Assembly (NCBI GenBank): GCA_964362925.1
Contig: CAYIGA010000014.1
Location: 1-17,961, forward strand
Origin: JANLIQ01 sp964362925
GTDB lineage: Bacteria > Patescibacteriota > UBA1384 > 2-12-FULL-50-11
Length of the DNA stretch: 17,961 bases
Reading direction: 5' to 3'
Below are positions 1 to 6,771 of this stretch, one piece after another. The position numbers and the translations under genes are program-made. Within the stretch, counting starts at the first letter, position 1. The number at the start of each line of letters is the position of its first letter. Under the pieces are notes generated by a model. The model had not been told where the DNA came from. It did not search any database and saw only the letters and a list, made by a program, of their open reading frames with translations.

Positions 1-1149
1 GTGTTCGCGCGCAAGAATTATTTCTACCCAGACCTGCCCAAGGGCTATCAGATTTCTCAATCTAATTCGCCGATAGTTGAATCGGCAGAGCTGGAAATTG
101 ATCGGGTTAAACATCGGATTGCTCGAATTCACCTTGAAGAAGACGCTGGCAAATCAGTCCATCAAGCCGGCCAGTTGACAACGCTAGTTAATTTCAATCG
201 AGCCGGAGTGCCATTAATGGAAATGGTGACCGAGCCGGATTTTGATTCGGCCGAAGACGCCAAGCGTTTCTGCCAAGAGATTCAACGGATCGTCCGGGCG
301 CTCGAAATATCGGACGCTGACATGGAGAAAGGCCAGATGAGATGCGAAGCAAATGTTTCGGTTGCACCGACAAATCCCAAATCCCAAATCCCAAATCCCA
401 AACTCGGAACAAAGGTTGAAGTCAAGAACATTAATTCTTTTCGGGCAGTTGAGAAAGCCATTCGGTACGAATACGAGCGACAGGTTGAGTTACTAAACCG
501 GGGCGAACTGGTCGTTACCGAAACCCGAACTTGGGACAGCATTGCCAATCAAACAACGGCGATGCGTTCTAAGGAAACTAGCGCCGACTATCGTTATTTT
601 CCCGAGCCAGATTTGCCGATGGTAGCGATTGAGGCCAGGACGGTAAAAAACCTGACTCTACCCGAAGATCGACGTCGAGCTTTGGAGGCGGTTGGTGTTC
701 CGGCCCAGATCGCCCGAACGCTGGTCGATAAACAACTCGATCGCCCGGCCTTGATTGTCAACGATCGCGCCCCAGAGCTAGCTAAAGAAGCCGCTCATTT
801 GATGCTGGAGTCGATGGTCTTTGCCACAATGTCAGCCGACAATCAAATAGAGCTATTAGTTGCCAAAAAAAAGAGTGGTTGGACCAATGACACCCTATCG
901 GCGGTGATAGAAGAAGTTGGCCGCGGTCAGCCGATTGATCAAGTGGTTGGTAGATATATCGAGACGCTGGACTTGGAGCCAATTATCGAGCAAATTATGA
1001 CGAATAACCAATCGGCGGTCAAAGACTACCGGTCGGGTAAAGAGAACGCTCTCCACTTCTTGGTTGGCCAAGTTATGGCCAAAACCCAGGGTAAAGCCAA
1101 CATTACCGAAGTCCGGACAAAATTGGTCAAGATCCTTAAGTCGGCCTAA
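1..1149 (+). CDS. gatB: Aspartyl/glutamyl-tRNA(Asn/Gln) amidotransferase subunit B, 5'-truncated
   Basis: GatB is the kinase/tRNA-binding subunit of the GatCAB amidotransferase, which converts misacylated Glu-tRNA(Gln) and Asp-tRNA(Asn) to the cognate amides in the cytosol. The 382 visible residues begin inside the catalytic core: RKNYFYPDLPKGYQISQ near the start, then HLEEDAGKSVH, FNRAGVPLMEMVTEPD, MRCEANVSV, GTKVEVKNINSFRAVEKAI and a DYRYFPEPDLP motif. These are GatB signatures. The C-terminal third matches the helical and YqeY-like tail that contacts tRNA. The first roughly 60-70 residues of a normal GatB (about 475 aa) are missing because the window begins inside the gene, so the GTG at base 1 is an internal valine and not a start. 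A tandem heptamer repeat interrupts the coding sequence at 372-399. It is followed 25 bp later by the MscS-like gene. Confidence 0.97.
   Translation: MFARKNYFYPDLPKGYQISQSNSPIVESAELEIDRVKHRIARIHLEEDAGKSVHQAGQLTTLVNFNRAGVPLMEMVTEPDFDSAEDAKRFCQEIQRIVRALEISDADMEKGQMRCEANVSVAPTNPKSQIPNPKLGTKVEVKNINSFRAVEKAIRYEYERQVELLNRGELVVTETRTWDSIANQTTAMRSKETSADYRYFPEPDLPMVAIEARTVKNLTLPEDRRRALEAVGVPAQIARTLVDKQLDRPALIVNDRAPELAKEAAHLMLESMVFATMSADNQIELLVAKKKSGWTNDTLSAVIEEVGRGQPIDQVVGRYIETLDLEPIIEQIMTNNQSAVKDYRSGKENALHFLVGQVMAKTQGKANITEVRTKLVKILKSA
372..399. repeat. Four tandem AAATCCC heptamers inside gatB
   Basis: Four head-to-tail copies of AAATCCC lie in frame and encode the TNPKSQIPNPK stretch between MRCEANVSV and GTKVEVKN. 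In typical GatB proteins this link is a short variable loop of a few residues, so the repeat has lengthened a surface loop without breaking the frame. Confidence 0.9.
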
Positions 1150-1174
1150 GTGGCGGTTGTGATAAGCTACTTAG

Positions 1175-1696
1175 ATGACCGGGACATCTTTTTCGGATCG
1201 GATCCTTGAACTCTTAGCCCAAGCTTGGGATCGGCTACCGCTGTTAATATTAACCTTAATTGTCGGCTTTATTTTAATTAAGTTCATTAAAGCCTTTCTC
1301 CATGGCTTGATCGGTTATTCACGAGCAAACGCCGCTCTTAAGGGCATACTGTTATCAGTCCTTGACGTCGCCTTGTGGATTTTTCTAATTGCCGCTCTCT
1401 TGCAACAAGTCGGCTTAAGCCAAATCTCCTTGGCGCTATCCGGGACGGTCGCGATCTCGGCCTTGGCTTTGTCGGCTGGTTCAACCGCTTTCGTTCAAGA
1501 TTTGGTCGCCGGTATTTTTCTGGCTCAAGACCCGGATTTTAATGCCGGGGACAAGATTAAAGTTGACGATGTTGAAGGTGTTATAGAGCGAATGGACGCC
1601 CGTAAAATCCGTCTTCGTGACGACAAAGGCATCCTTCATATATTTCCCAACGCTCATTTCGACCGGTCGGCTTGGATGGTCGTAAAAAAACGCTAA
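1175..1696 (+). CDS. Miniature MscS-family mechanosensitive channel
   Basis: This is probably a small-conductance mechanosensitive channel that relieves osmotic pressure at the membrane. Three hydrophobic helices are visible: about residues 20-44, 55-78 and 84-116. The last is an Ala/Gly/Ser-rich helix ending in AGSTAFVQDLVAGIFL, which corresponds to the pore-lining TM3 of MscS. It is followed by a beta-domain with FNAGDKIKVDDVEGVIERMDAR and a HIFPNAHF segment, equivalent to the conserved IPN of the family. At 173 aa it is much shorter than E. coli MscS (286 aa) because the C-terminal alpha/beta vestibule is absent. No Shine-Dalgarno motif precedes the ATG. It sits 25 bp after gatB and 39 bp before the next small gene, on the same strand. 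The family call is firm; ion-channel activity is inferred. Confidence 0.85.
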   Translation: MTGTSFSDRILELLAQAWDRLPLLILTLIVGFILIKFIKAFLHGLIGYSRANAALKGILLSVLDVALWIFLIAALLQQVGLSQISLALSGTVAISALALSAGSTAFVQDLVAGIFLAQDPDFNAGDKIKVDDVEGVIERMDARKIRLRDDKGILHIFPNAHFDRSAWMVVKKR

Positions 1697-1735
1697 AATG
1701 GATTTTGGAGGGTGAATGGAAAATTTCCCGAAAAT

Positions 1736-2002
1736 ATGAGTGGAACGAATATCCAAGATTGGATCAACTGGCTTTCGCTAATCGTTCTGCTTGGTTTTTT
1801 GGTGGCGCTGGTTTATTTTATCGTCTTATTGCACCGAGCCAACCGAGTTGTTAGTCGTCTCGATAATCTAACCGGTACTTTTAGAGGATTTGTGCAAGAA
1901 ATTGTACCAGCGATAGTTAATATGGGTACTGTCGTCACTGCCGTCCAGTCAATTTTGCGTCATTTGGCTCTGACAAAAGACGATAAAAAGCATTTGAAGT
2001 AG
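1736..2002 (+). CDS. Small single-helix membrane protein, function unknown
   Basis: An 88-aa protein begins at ATG 1736; a GTG at 1712 would give 96 aa, but the GGAGG motif abuts that GTG with no spacer, so the start is uncertain. One hydrophobic helix (about residues 13-36 from ATG 1736) is followed by LLHRANRVVSRLDNLTGTFRGFVQEIV and a charged Lys-rich end. A membrane anchor followed by an amphipathic helical segment resembles DUF948/YtxG-like small proteins, but I cannot assign it to that family with confidence. It lies between the MscS-like gene and htrA on the same strand, with the perfect htrA ribosome-binding site 24 bp after its stop. Topology is probably N-out with a cytoplasmic tail (inference). 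Confidence 0.7.
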   Translation: MSGTNIQDWINWLSLIVLLGFLVALVYFIVLLHRANRVVSRLDNLTGTFRGFVQEIVPAIVNMGTVVTAVQSILRHLALTKDDKKHLK

Positions 2003-2025
2003 GACAATTAATCCCCTAATCAATT

Positions 2026-2032
2026 AAGGAGG
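2026..2032 (+). promoter_or_regulatory. Perfect Shine-Dalgarno site of htrA
   Basis: AAGGAGG stands eight bases before the ATG. It contrasts with many neighbouring genes here that have no such site. Confidence 0.9.
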
Positions 2033-2040
2033 CATAATTC

Positions 2041-3243
2041 ATGGATTTGAATTCTAACCAACAAAGTAATTTCCTAAAATCGTTTAGTAGCAACTATAAG
2101 GCGAGATGGTGGAAATTTGTCGCTAACCTAATGATTGTGATTGCGGTGGCGTTTATGGGGTCACTCTGGACTCTTTATATGCTCTCCGGCACGGCCGGTG
2201 GAGCGAAGCTACGTGAAAAGTTAGGAATTAACAATATTAACGGCATCAATGTCCAGTCGACTCGAACTGATAAAATTATTATTGAAGAATCCTCGGCGAT
2301 TATTGAAGCGGCCAAAAAAGTCCAGCCAACCGTTGTCTCGATCACCAGCAAAGGGAAAACCGTTCGCGATATTTTTGGCCTGGGGATTATTCAGGCGCCG
2401 GAGGCGGCCGGAACTGGTTTTGTCGTCACTTCTGACGGTTTGATCGTCAGTAATAAGCATGTCGTTCTGGGCTTTGACCAGTTCACCGTGACCACTTTTG
2501 ACGGCAAAGTTCTCGACGCTAAGGTGGTGGCGACCGATCCGTTGAACGACTTGGCGCTTTTGAAGGTTGAGGCCAAGGGTTTGCCGGTCGTTGATCTTGG
2601 CGATTACGATCGGGTTCAGGTTGGTCAGTGGGTGATCGCTATCGGTAACGCCCTGGGCGAATTCCAAAATTCGGTCACGGTCGGGGTAATCTCGGCTAAA
2701 GAAAGATCAGCCAATCCCTCTGACGGCCAAGGCCGAGTCGAGGCGCTCTTTGGCTTACTCCAGACCGACGCGGCGATTAACCCGGGGAATTCCGGCGGGC
2801 CGCTCGTTAATTTGTCTGGCCAGGTAATCGGCATCAACACGGCGGTCGCTGGTAACGCCCAAAACATTGGTTTCGCCCTACCGGTTTCCGATATTAAAAG
2901 AGCTCTCGAGTCCTACCGCAAAGAAAACAAAATTGTTCAGCCCTACATCGGCATCCGCACCCAGACGCTGACTAAAGCGATCGCCACCTCCCTGGGTTTG
3001 TCGGTCGAAAAAGGCGCTTTGATTCACGGTGGCAACCAATCGGCGATTGATCCCAAGTCTCCGGCCGCTTCGGTCGACTTAAAAGAAGGCGACATTATTA
3101 CCAAAGTTGACAACCAAGTAATTGATCAAGAGAATCCTTTGCCGCGAGTCGTTCGTCAACACAATCCGGGCGATAAAATTACCCTGACAATTCTTCGCGG
3201 CGCTGTTGAATCGAAGGTCGAGCTGGTGCTCGGTTCGCTCTAA
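2041..3243 (+). CDS. Membrane-anchored HtrA/DegP-type trypsin-like serine protease with PDZ domain
   Basis: This is an envelope protein-quality-control protease acting on the outer face of the membrane. Residues 26-48 form a single N-terminal anchor helix. The trypsin-like domain spans about 90-285 with a complete catalytic triad: His140 in VSNKHVV, Asp170 in PLNDLALLKV, and Ser251 in NPGNSGGPL. A PDZ domain covers about 302-398 (YIGIRTQTL, then AASVDLKEGDIITKVDNQVI). The 400-aa length and single PDZ match DegS/HtrA-like proteins. The start is well set by AAGGAGG at 2026-2032, eight bases before ATG 2041. Its stop lies one base from the stop of the convergent prmC gene, with no room for a separate terminator. 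Substrates are unknown. Confidence 0.96.
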   Translation: MDLNSNQQSNFLKSFSSNYKARWWKFVANLMIVIAVAFMGSLWTLYMLSGTAGGAKLREKLGINNINGINVQSTRTDKIIIEESSAIIEAAKKVQPTVVSITSKGKTVRDIFGLGIIQAPEAAGTGFVVTSDGLIVSNKHVVLGFDQFTVTTFDGKVLDAKVVATDPLNDLALLKVEAKGLPVVDLGDYDRVQVGQWVIAIGNALGEFQNSVTVGVISAKERSANPSDGQGRVEALFGLLQTDAAINPGNSGGPLVNLSGQVIGINTAVAGNAQNIGFALPVSDIKRALESYRKENKIVQPYIGIRTQTLTKAIATSLGLSVEKGALIHGGNQSAIDPKSPAASVDLKEGDIITKVDNQVIDQENPLPRVVRQHNPGDKITLTILRGAVESKVELVLGSL

Positions 3244-3244
3244 A

Positions 3245-4018
3245 CTAGTTGATAATGGCGAATCTGGTACGGCCGGTTAGGTCGGGAAGAAATTTCACCG
3301 TTCGAGCGGGCAAGAATTTTTTAACTAATTTTTCAACTTTTGGCTGGTGGGTCGGATGAATCTCCAAAAATATCTGGCCGTCGGGGGTTAAATAATCCTT
3401 GGCGCCGGCGAGCATTCGACCGATTATCGCCAATCCATCTGCGCCGCCGTCAAGCGCCAGATGGGGCTCAAAATCTTTAATTCGGCGCTCAAGCGTGGCA
3501 ATTTCGGCGGTTGGCAAGTAGGGCAGATTGGCGACGATTAAGTCGAACGGTTGGCGAGGAATATCAACCCAGAGATCGCTCTTTATAAAGGTAATCGCCA
3601 GCCGATTGTTCTTGGCGTTGCGCCGCGCCAAGTTCAAAGCCGCTCGGGAAATATCGCTGGCAATAACCGGCCAGTCGGGGAAGTGATTTTTCAAGGCCAG
3701 CGCCAGGGCGCCGCCGCCGGTGCCAAGGTCAATTATAGTCCGCGGAGGTTGGCTGGTTAGACTAACGATTAGCTCGAAGAGCTGTTCTGTTTCTGGTCGG
3801 GGAATGAGCGCTCGGCAGTCGGATCTCAAATTAAGGCCAGCAAACGGCTGATTACCCAGAATGTAAGAGAGCGGCCGGTTGAGGGTTGCTTGGGCCAGCC
3901 AGCGGCGAAATTGACGGCGGTTTTTGGCGGCGGCCGTCAAATGGCGCAGAATCGCTTGGCCGTCCGGTTGGTCATTAAGCACCTGTTCGGTCCGCTTCAA
4001 AGCCTTGTCAGCTCTCAT
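3245..4018 (-). CDS. prmC: Release factor glutamine methyltransferase PrmC (HemK)
   Basis: PrmC methylates the glutamine of the GGQ motif in peptide-chain release factors, using S-adenosylmethionine. The 257-aa protein has a helical N-terminal domain and FAGLNLRSDCRALIPRPETE (59-78), the usual linker sequence before the Rossmann domain. The SAM-binding DLGTGGGALALAL is at 97-109. The substrate-binding NPPY motif appears as NLPY at 164-167, a substitution of the first proline. The ending TGRTRFAIIN is typical. Its start overlaps the end of prfA by 11 bp, so the methylase is probably translated by coupling with its own substrate. The stop codon TAG is one base from the stop of the convergent htrA gene. 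Confidence 0.95.
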   Translation of the reverse strand: MRADKALKRTEQVLNDQPDGQAILRHLTAAAKNRRQFRRWLAQATLNRPLSYILGNQPFAGLNLRSDCRALIPRPETEQLFELIVSLTSQPPRTIIDLGTGGGALALALKNHFPDWPVIASDISRAALNLARRNAKNNRLAITFIKSDLWVDIPRQPFDLIVANLPYLPTAEIATLERRIKDFEPHLALDGGADGLAIIGRMLAGAKDYLTPDGQIFLEIHPTHQPKVEKLVKKFLPARTVKFLPDLTGRTRFAIIN

Positions 4019-4886
4019 CAGACTTGGCCGAAAACGACTCCAAGGCAGTGATCACCGCCCCCAGGTCGCCGTCGAGAATTTGCTCGAGATTATGCCAGCT
4101 TTTATTGATTCGGTGGTCGGTCACTCGACTTTGGGGAAAATTGTAGGTCCGGATTTTGTCACTTCGGTCGCCGGATTTAATCATCGCTCGACGGCTGTCG
4201 CTGATATCTTGTTCCTGCTCGTTTCGTTTCGCTTCCCAGAGCTTACTCCGTAGGACAGCGAGCGCTTTCCCTTTGTTTTTCAGTTGACTGCGCTCGTCCT
4301 GGCAAGCAACAACGATACCACTAGGCAAATGAGTGATCCGGACAGCCGAATCGGTCGTATTGACGGATTGACCCCCAGCTCCCTTGGAGTGATAAACATC
4401 AATCCGCAGATCGTTTGGATTGATATGGACATCAACATCTTCGGCTTCCGGCAGAACTACCACCGAAGCGGCCGAAGTGTGAACCCGGCCGGACTTCTCA
4501 GTTTTAGGGACGCGCTGAACTCGATGGACGCCGCCTTCAAAACGCAAGGCGGCATACGCCGACATCGATTTAACTAACATTGTCGCCGATTTAACCCCAC
4601 CAAGTTCGCTCCCGTTTAAGTCGACTAGTTCAACCCTCCAACCCTGACGTTCGCTGTAGCGCTGGTACATTCGTAATAGCTGACTAGCAAAAAGTTCGGC
4701 TTCGTCACCGCCGCTACCGGAGCGGATCTCAACAACGGCATGGCGCTGATTTTCGGTATGGCTCGATTCAACCTGCCGACGCAAGCGTAAAATCTCCTCG
4801 CGGGCAAGGTCTTTTATCTCAATGTCCTCAGTCTGGTCGTATAGACTTTTGGCTTCTTTAAGCTGACGTAAGATTTCATTGTCCAT
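4008..4886 (-). CDS. prfA: Peptide chain release factor 1 (RF1), short N-terminal domain
   Basis: RF1 recognises UAA and UAG in the ribosomal A site and triggers peptide release. GGQ is at 171-173 in HSKGAGGQSVNTTDSAVRI. The codon-reading motif is PKT (127-129) in RVPKTEKSGRVHTS, which fits the PxT of RF1 and not the SPF of RF2. The protein has 292 residues against about 355-360 in E. coli. The deficit is in domain 1, the N-terminal helical part. The start is certain, because an in-frame TGA lies 6 bases before the ATG. The gene ends in TGA, so a second factor (RF2) must exist elsewhere. prmC follows with an 11-bp overlap. The upstream region is shared with the divergent rpmE gene. Confidence 0.97.
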   Translation of the reverse strand: MDNEILRQLKEAKSLYDQTEDIEIKDLAREEILRLRRQVESSHTENQRHAVVEIRSGSGGDEAELFASQLLRMYQRYSERQGWRVELVDLNGSELGGVKSATMLVKSMSAYAALRFEGGVHRVQRVPKTEKSGRVHTSAASVVVLPEAEDVDVHINPNDLRIDVYHSKGAGGQSVNTTDSAVRITHLPSGIVVACQDERSQLKNKGKALAVLRSKLWEAKRNEQEQDISDSRRAMIKSGDRSDKIRTYNFPQSRVTDHRINKSWHNLEQILDGDLGAVITALESFSAKSDES

Positions 4887-4900
4887 ATTTACTCAAGAGA

Positions 4901-4909
4901 ATTCTATCA
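4901..4909 (-). promoter_or_regulatory. Extended -10 promoter of prfA
   Basis: On the minus strand this reads TGATAGAAT, a TGn extended -10 followed by hexamer TAGAAT. It lies 14 bases before the ATG, implying a leader of about 7-8 bases. No good -35 is visible at 17 bp spacing. Confidence 0.5.
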
Positions 4910-4959
4910 GAAACAAGGTTTCTATACTAATTTCCCCTCCGCCAAGTCCGGCTAAGACC

Positions 4960-4988
4960 TTGAAGCTATATTTCAGGTTTGATACAAT
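4960..4988 (+). promoter_or_regulatory. Promoter of rpmE and probably the ribosomal-protein block
   Basis: TTGAAG (4960-4965), a 17-bp spacer ending in TGA, and TACAAT (4983-4988) form a good sigma-70-type promoter with an extended -10. Transcription would begin near 4995, leaving only about nine bases before the rpmE ATG, and no Shine-Dalgarno site is present. Confidence 0.65.
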
Positions 4989-5003
4989 AATCGAAGTTTA
5001 ATC

Positions 5004-5294
5004 ATGAAGAAAAATATTCAACTCAAGCCACAAGCCAGCGAAAAACAAGCGAAGCGACATCTCAAGCCGCAAGCCAGCGAGAAACAGGAGAATCAACATC
5101 TGGAATATTTTCCGAAAACTAAAGTCACTTGCTCCTGTGGCAACACCTTCACGCTTGGGTCAACCATGTCAGAGATGCGAATAGAAATCTGCTCCAACTG
5201 CCACCCCCTTTATACCGGAAAAATGAAGTTAATTGACACCGCTGGCCGGGTCGATCGTTTTAAGAGCCGACTGGAGAAAGCAAAGAAAAAGTAA
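5004..5294 (+). CDS. rpmE: 50S ribosomal protein L31 with duplicated N-terminal insertion
   Basis: L31 binds the central protuberance of the large subunit and bridges to the 30S head. The zinc-ribbon cysteines are present: C43 and C45 in VTCSCGNTF, C63 and C66 in ICSNCHPLYTGK. The protein ends in GRVDRFKSRLEKAKKK, as in other L31 proteins. At 96 aa it exceeds the usual about 70. The excess is near the start: ordinary L31 begins MKKxIHPxY, whereas here MKKNIQ is followed by two 13-residue units, LKPQASEKQAKRH and LKPQASEKQENQH, before LEYF resumes the family sequence. The insertion keeps the frame. The start is supported by the promoter about 15 bases upstream. rpsB follows after a repeat-rich 124-bp spacer. 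Confidence 0.95.
   Translation: MKKNIQLKPQASEKQAKRHLKPQASEKQENQHLEYFPKTKVTCSCGNTFTLGSTMSEMRIEICSNCHPLYTGKMKLIDTAGRVDRFKSRLEKAKKK
5022..5099. repeat. Two tandem 39-bp units inserted in rpmE
   Basis: Units 5022-5060 and 5061-5099 are near-identical at DNA level, differing mainly in the last dozen bases and at third positions. Unit 1 contains AAGCGAAGCGACA, related to the AGCGAGCG-type words in the spacer at 7348-7413. The units are in frame and add 26 residues to L31. Confidence 0.9.
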
Positions 5295-5404
5295 TGCAAA
5301 ACTCAAAGCTCAAAACTCAAAATTATAGCTCAAAATTCACTAGCTTTAAGTTAGTGGCTAAAGTTTTAACTTTTGACTTTTGCGTTTTGAATTATCTTCA
5401 AACC
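5295..5404. repeat. Repeat-word spacer between rpmE and rpsB
   Basis: The left half (5295-5340) consists of variants of CTCAAAA on the top strand; the right half (5362-5395) holds the reverse-complement words (ACTTTTG, GTTTTGAATT). The spacer is therefore a loose inverted repeat about 100 bp long, able to fold on itself in RNA. No gene or clear terminator T-run is present. Confidence 0.65.
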
Positions 5405-5418
5405 GGAGGTTTGGGCTA

Positions 5419-6261
5419 ATGTCCTTGCCAACCTTAGTTGAGCTAGCTGAAGCGGGGGCTCATTATGGCCATCACCGTTCGTATGTTTATCCCAAGGCCC
5501 AACGTTTTGTTTTTGGTGTTCGTAAAAACATCGCCCTGATTGACCTTGAAAAAACTTTAGAGCGTCTAACAATAGCCCAAAAAGTTATTGGCCAATTCCG
5601 ACTGATCGGTAAAACAATATTGTTTGTCGGTACTCGACGCGGCGTTAAGGAGATCGTTAAGAAAGTTGCCGAACAGAACGGTGAATCGTACGTCACAGAA
5701 AGATGGTTGGGCGGATTTTTGACCAATTTCGAAAGCATTCACGAAAATATCAAAAAGATGAACGAACTCGGTCAGTATCTAGATAGCGATCAGTCTCTCG
5801 GGCTGTCTAAAATTGATCGGCTCCGGACGACCAACAAATTAGCTCGTTATCACCGATTCTTGTCCGGTGTCACTAACCTGAACACCAAGCCGGGTTTAAT
5901 CGTTATGGCCAGCGCCAGCGAGGACAAAATCGCCCTTCGAGAAGCCAACCTGATGGGTATCCCAGTAATCGCCATCTGTGACACCGACACTAATCCAGAT
6001 AAAATCACTTACCCAATTCCGGCTAACGATGATGCCGCAAAAGCCGTTGAACTAATTCTCCAAGCCTTAATTGCTAAGCCAGTCAAAGAGAAGAAGGTAA
6101 AAGTTGCCGAAGTCCAAATCAAAAGCCAAAAGTTAAATACCAAAAGTGAAACCAAAAAGTCAAAAGTTTCCAAGCCAAAAATTAGTAAAAAGGTCGTGGC
6201 CAAGAAAGTAATTGCCAAAACTAAAGCTAAAGAGGGGAAAATAACCAAACCTAAGGAGTAA
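5419..6261 (+). CDS. rpsB: 30S ribosomal protein S2 with Lys-rich C-terminal extension
   Basis: S2 binds 16S rRNA between head and body and helps hold S1. Family motifs are clear: VELAEAGAHYGHHRSYVYPKA near the start, GVRKNIALIDLEKT, FVGTRRG, ERWLGGFLTNF and TNPDKITYPIPANDDA (191-206). The start is ATG 5419, set by GGAGGT at 5405-5410 with eight bases between; the frame stays open further upstream but without support. The protein is 280 aa against about 240 in E. coli. Residues 220-280 are a Lys/Ser/Ala low-complexity tail (repeated KKxxxK, SKPKISKK, AKKVIAK) whose DNA is rich in CCAAAAGT-type words like those of the upstream spacer. tsf follows one base after the stop. Confidence 0.97.
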   Translation: MSLPTLVELAEAGAHYGHHRSYVYPKAQRFVFGVRKNIALIDLEKTLERLTIAQKVIGQFRLIGKTILFVGTRRGVKEIVKKVAEQNGESYVTERWLGGFLTNFESIHENIKKMNELGQYLDSDQSLGLSKIDRLRTTNKLARYHRFLSGVTNLNTKPGLIVMASASEDKIALREANLMGIPVIAICDTDTNPDKITYPIPANDDAAKAVELILQALIAKPVKEKKVKVAEVQIKSQKLNTKSETKKSKVSKPKISKKVVAKKVIAKTKAKEGKITKPKE

Positions 6262-6262
6262 T

Positions 6263-6715
6263 ATGGCCAGCGTTGAAATGATCAAAAAACTTCGTAGCCA
6301 AACTGGTCTGGGGCTGCACGACATCAAAAAAGCTCTCGACGAGGCTAATGATAACGAAGAAGGAGCTCTGATCCTGCTTAAGGATTGGGGTTTATCAACC
6401 GTTGCTAAAAAATCCGATCGAGCCACCTCCCAAGGATTAATTGAGTCATATGTTCACGGCGGACGTCTCGGCGCTCTAGTTGAGGTCAATTGCGAAACCG
6501 ATTTTGTCGCCCGAAATGACGAATTTAAAGCATTTGTCAAAGACATTGCCATGCAAGTTGCCTCGATGAACACGGAAAATATTGATCAGCTCTTGAAGCA
6601 AGAGTATTTTCGCGATCCATCCAAGACGATCCAGGATCTACTCAACGAAACCATTACCAAGATTGGTGAAAATATTAAAATCTCGAAAATTTCTCGCTTT
6701 GAACTTGGTTCTTAG
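6263..6715 (+). CDS. tsf: Elongation factor Ts, minimal form
   Basis: EF-Ts is the nucleotide exchange factor for EF-Tu. The N-terminal UBA-like helical domain (about 1-50; MIKKLRSQTGLGLHDIKKAL) is followed by the EF-Tu-contacting TDFVARN (79-85). The end KTIQDLLNETITKIGENIKI with RFELGS is the normal family end. With 150 residues it is about half the length of E. coli EF-Ts (283 aa) and shorter than the Thermus form (about 196 aa). It keeps only one dimerisation subdomain. It starts one base after rpsB, whose end carries the site AAGGAG. Confidence 0.97.
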   Translation: MASVEMIKKLRSQTGLGLHDIKKALDEANDNEEGALILLKDWGLSTVAKKSDRATSQGLIESYVHGGRLGALVEVNCETDFVARNDEFKAFVKDIAMQVASMNTENIDQLLKQEYFRDPSKTIQDLLNETITKIGENIKISKISRFELGS

Positions 6716-6771
6716 TCCAAATTTGATAAAGGGCTGGATTATTTCCAGTTCTTGGTTAAGATGTTATTGAG

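Noticed and set aside
2221..2667. 148-codon minus-strand frame inside htrA
   Set aside because: It lies wholly opposite the conserved protease domain with an intact catalytic triad, so it is a shadow frame.
5380..5418. N-terminal extension of S2 by 13 residues
   Set aside because: It would use a TTG inside the repeat spacer, whereas ATG 5419 has GGAGGT eight bases upstream and the S2 sequence starts there.
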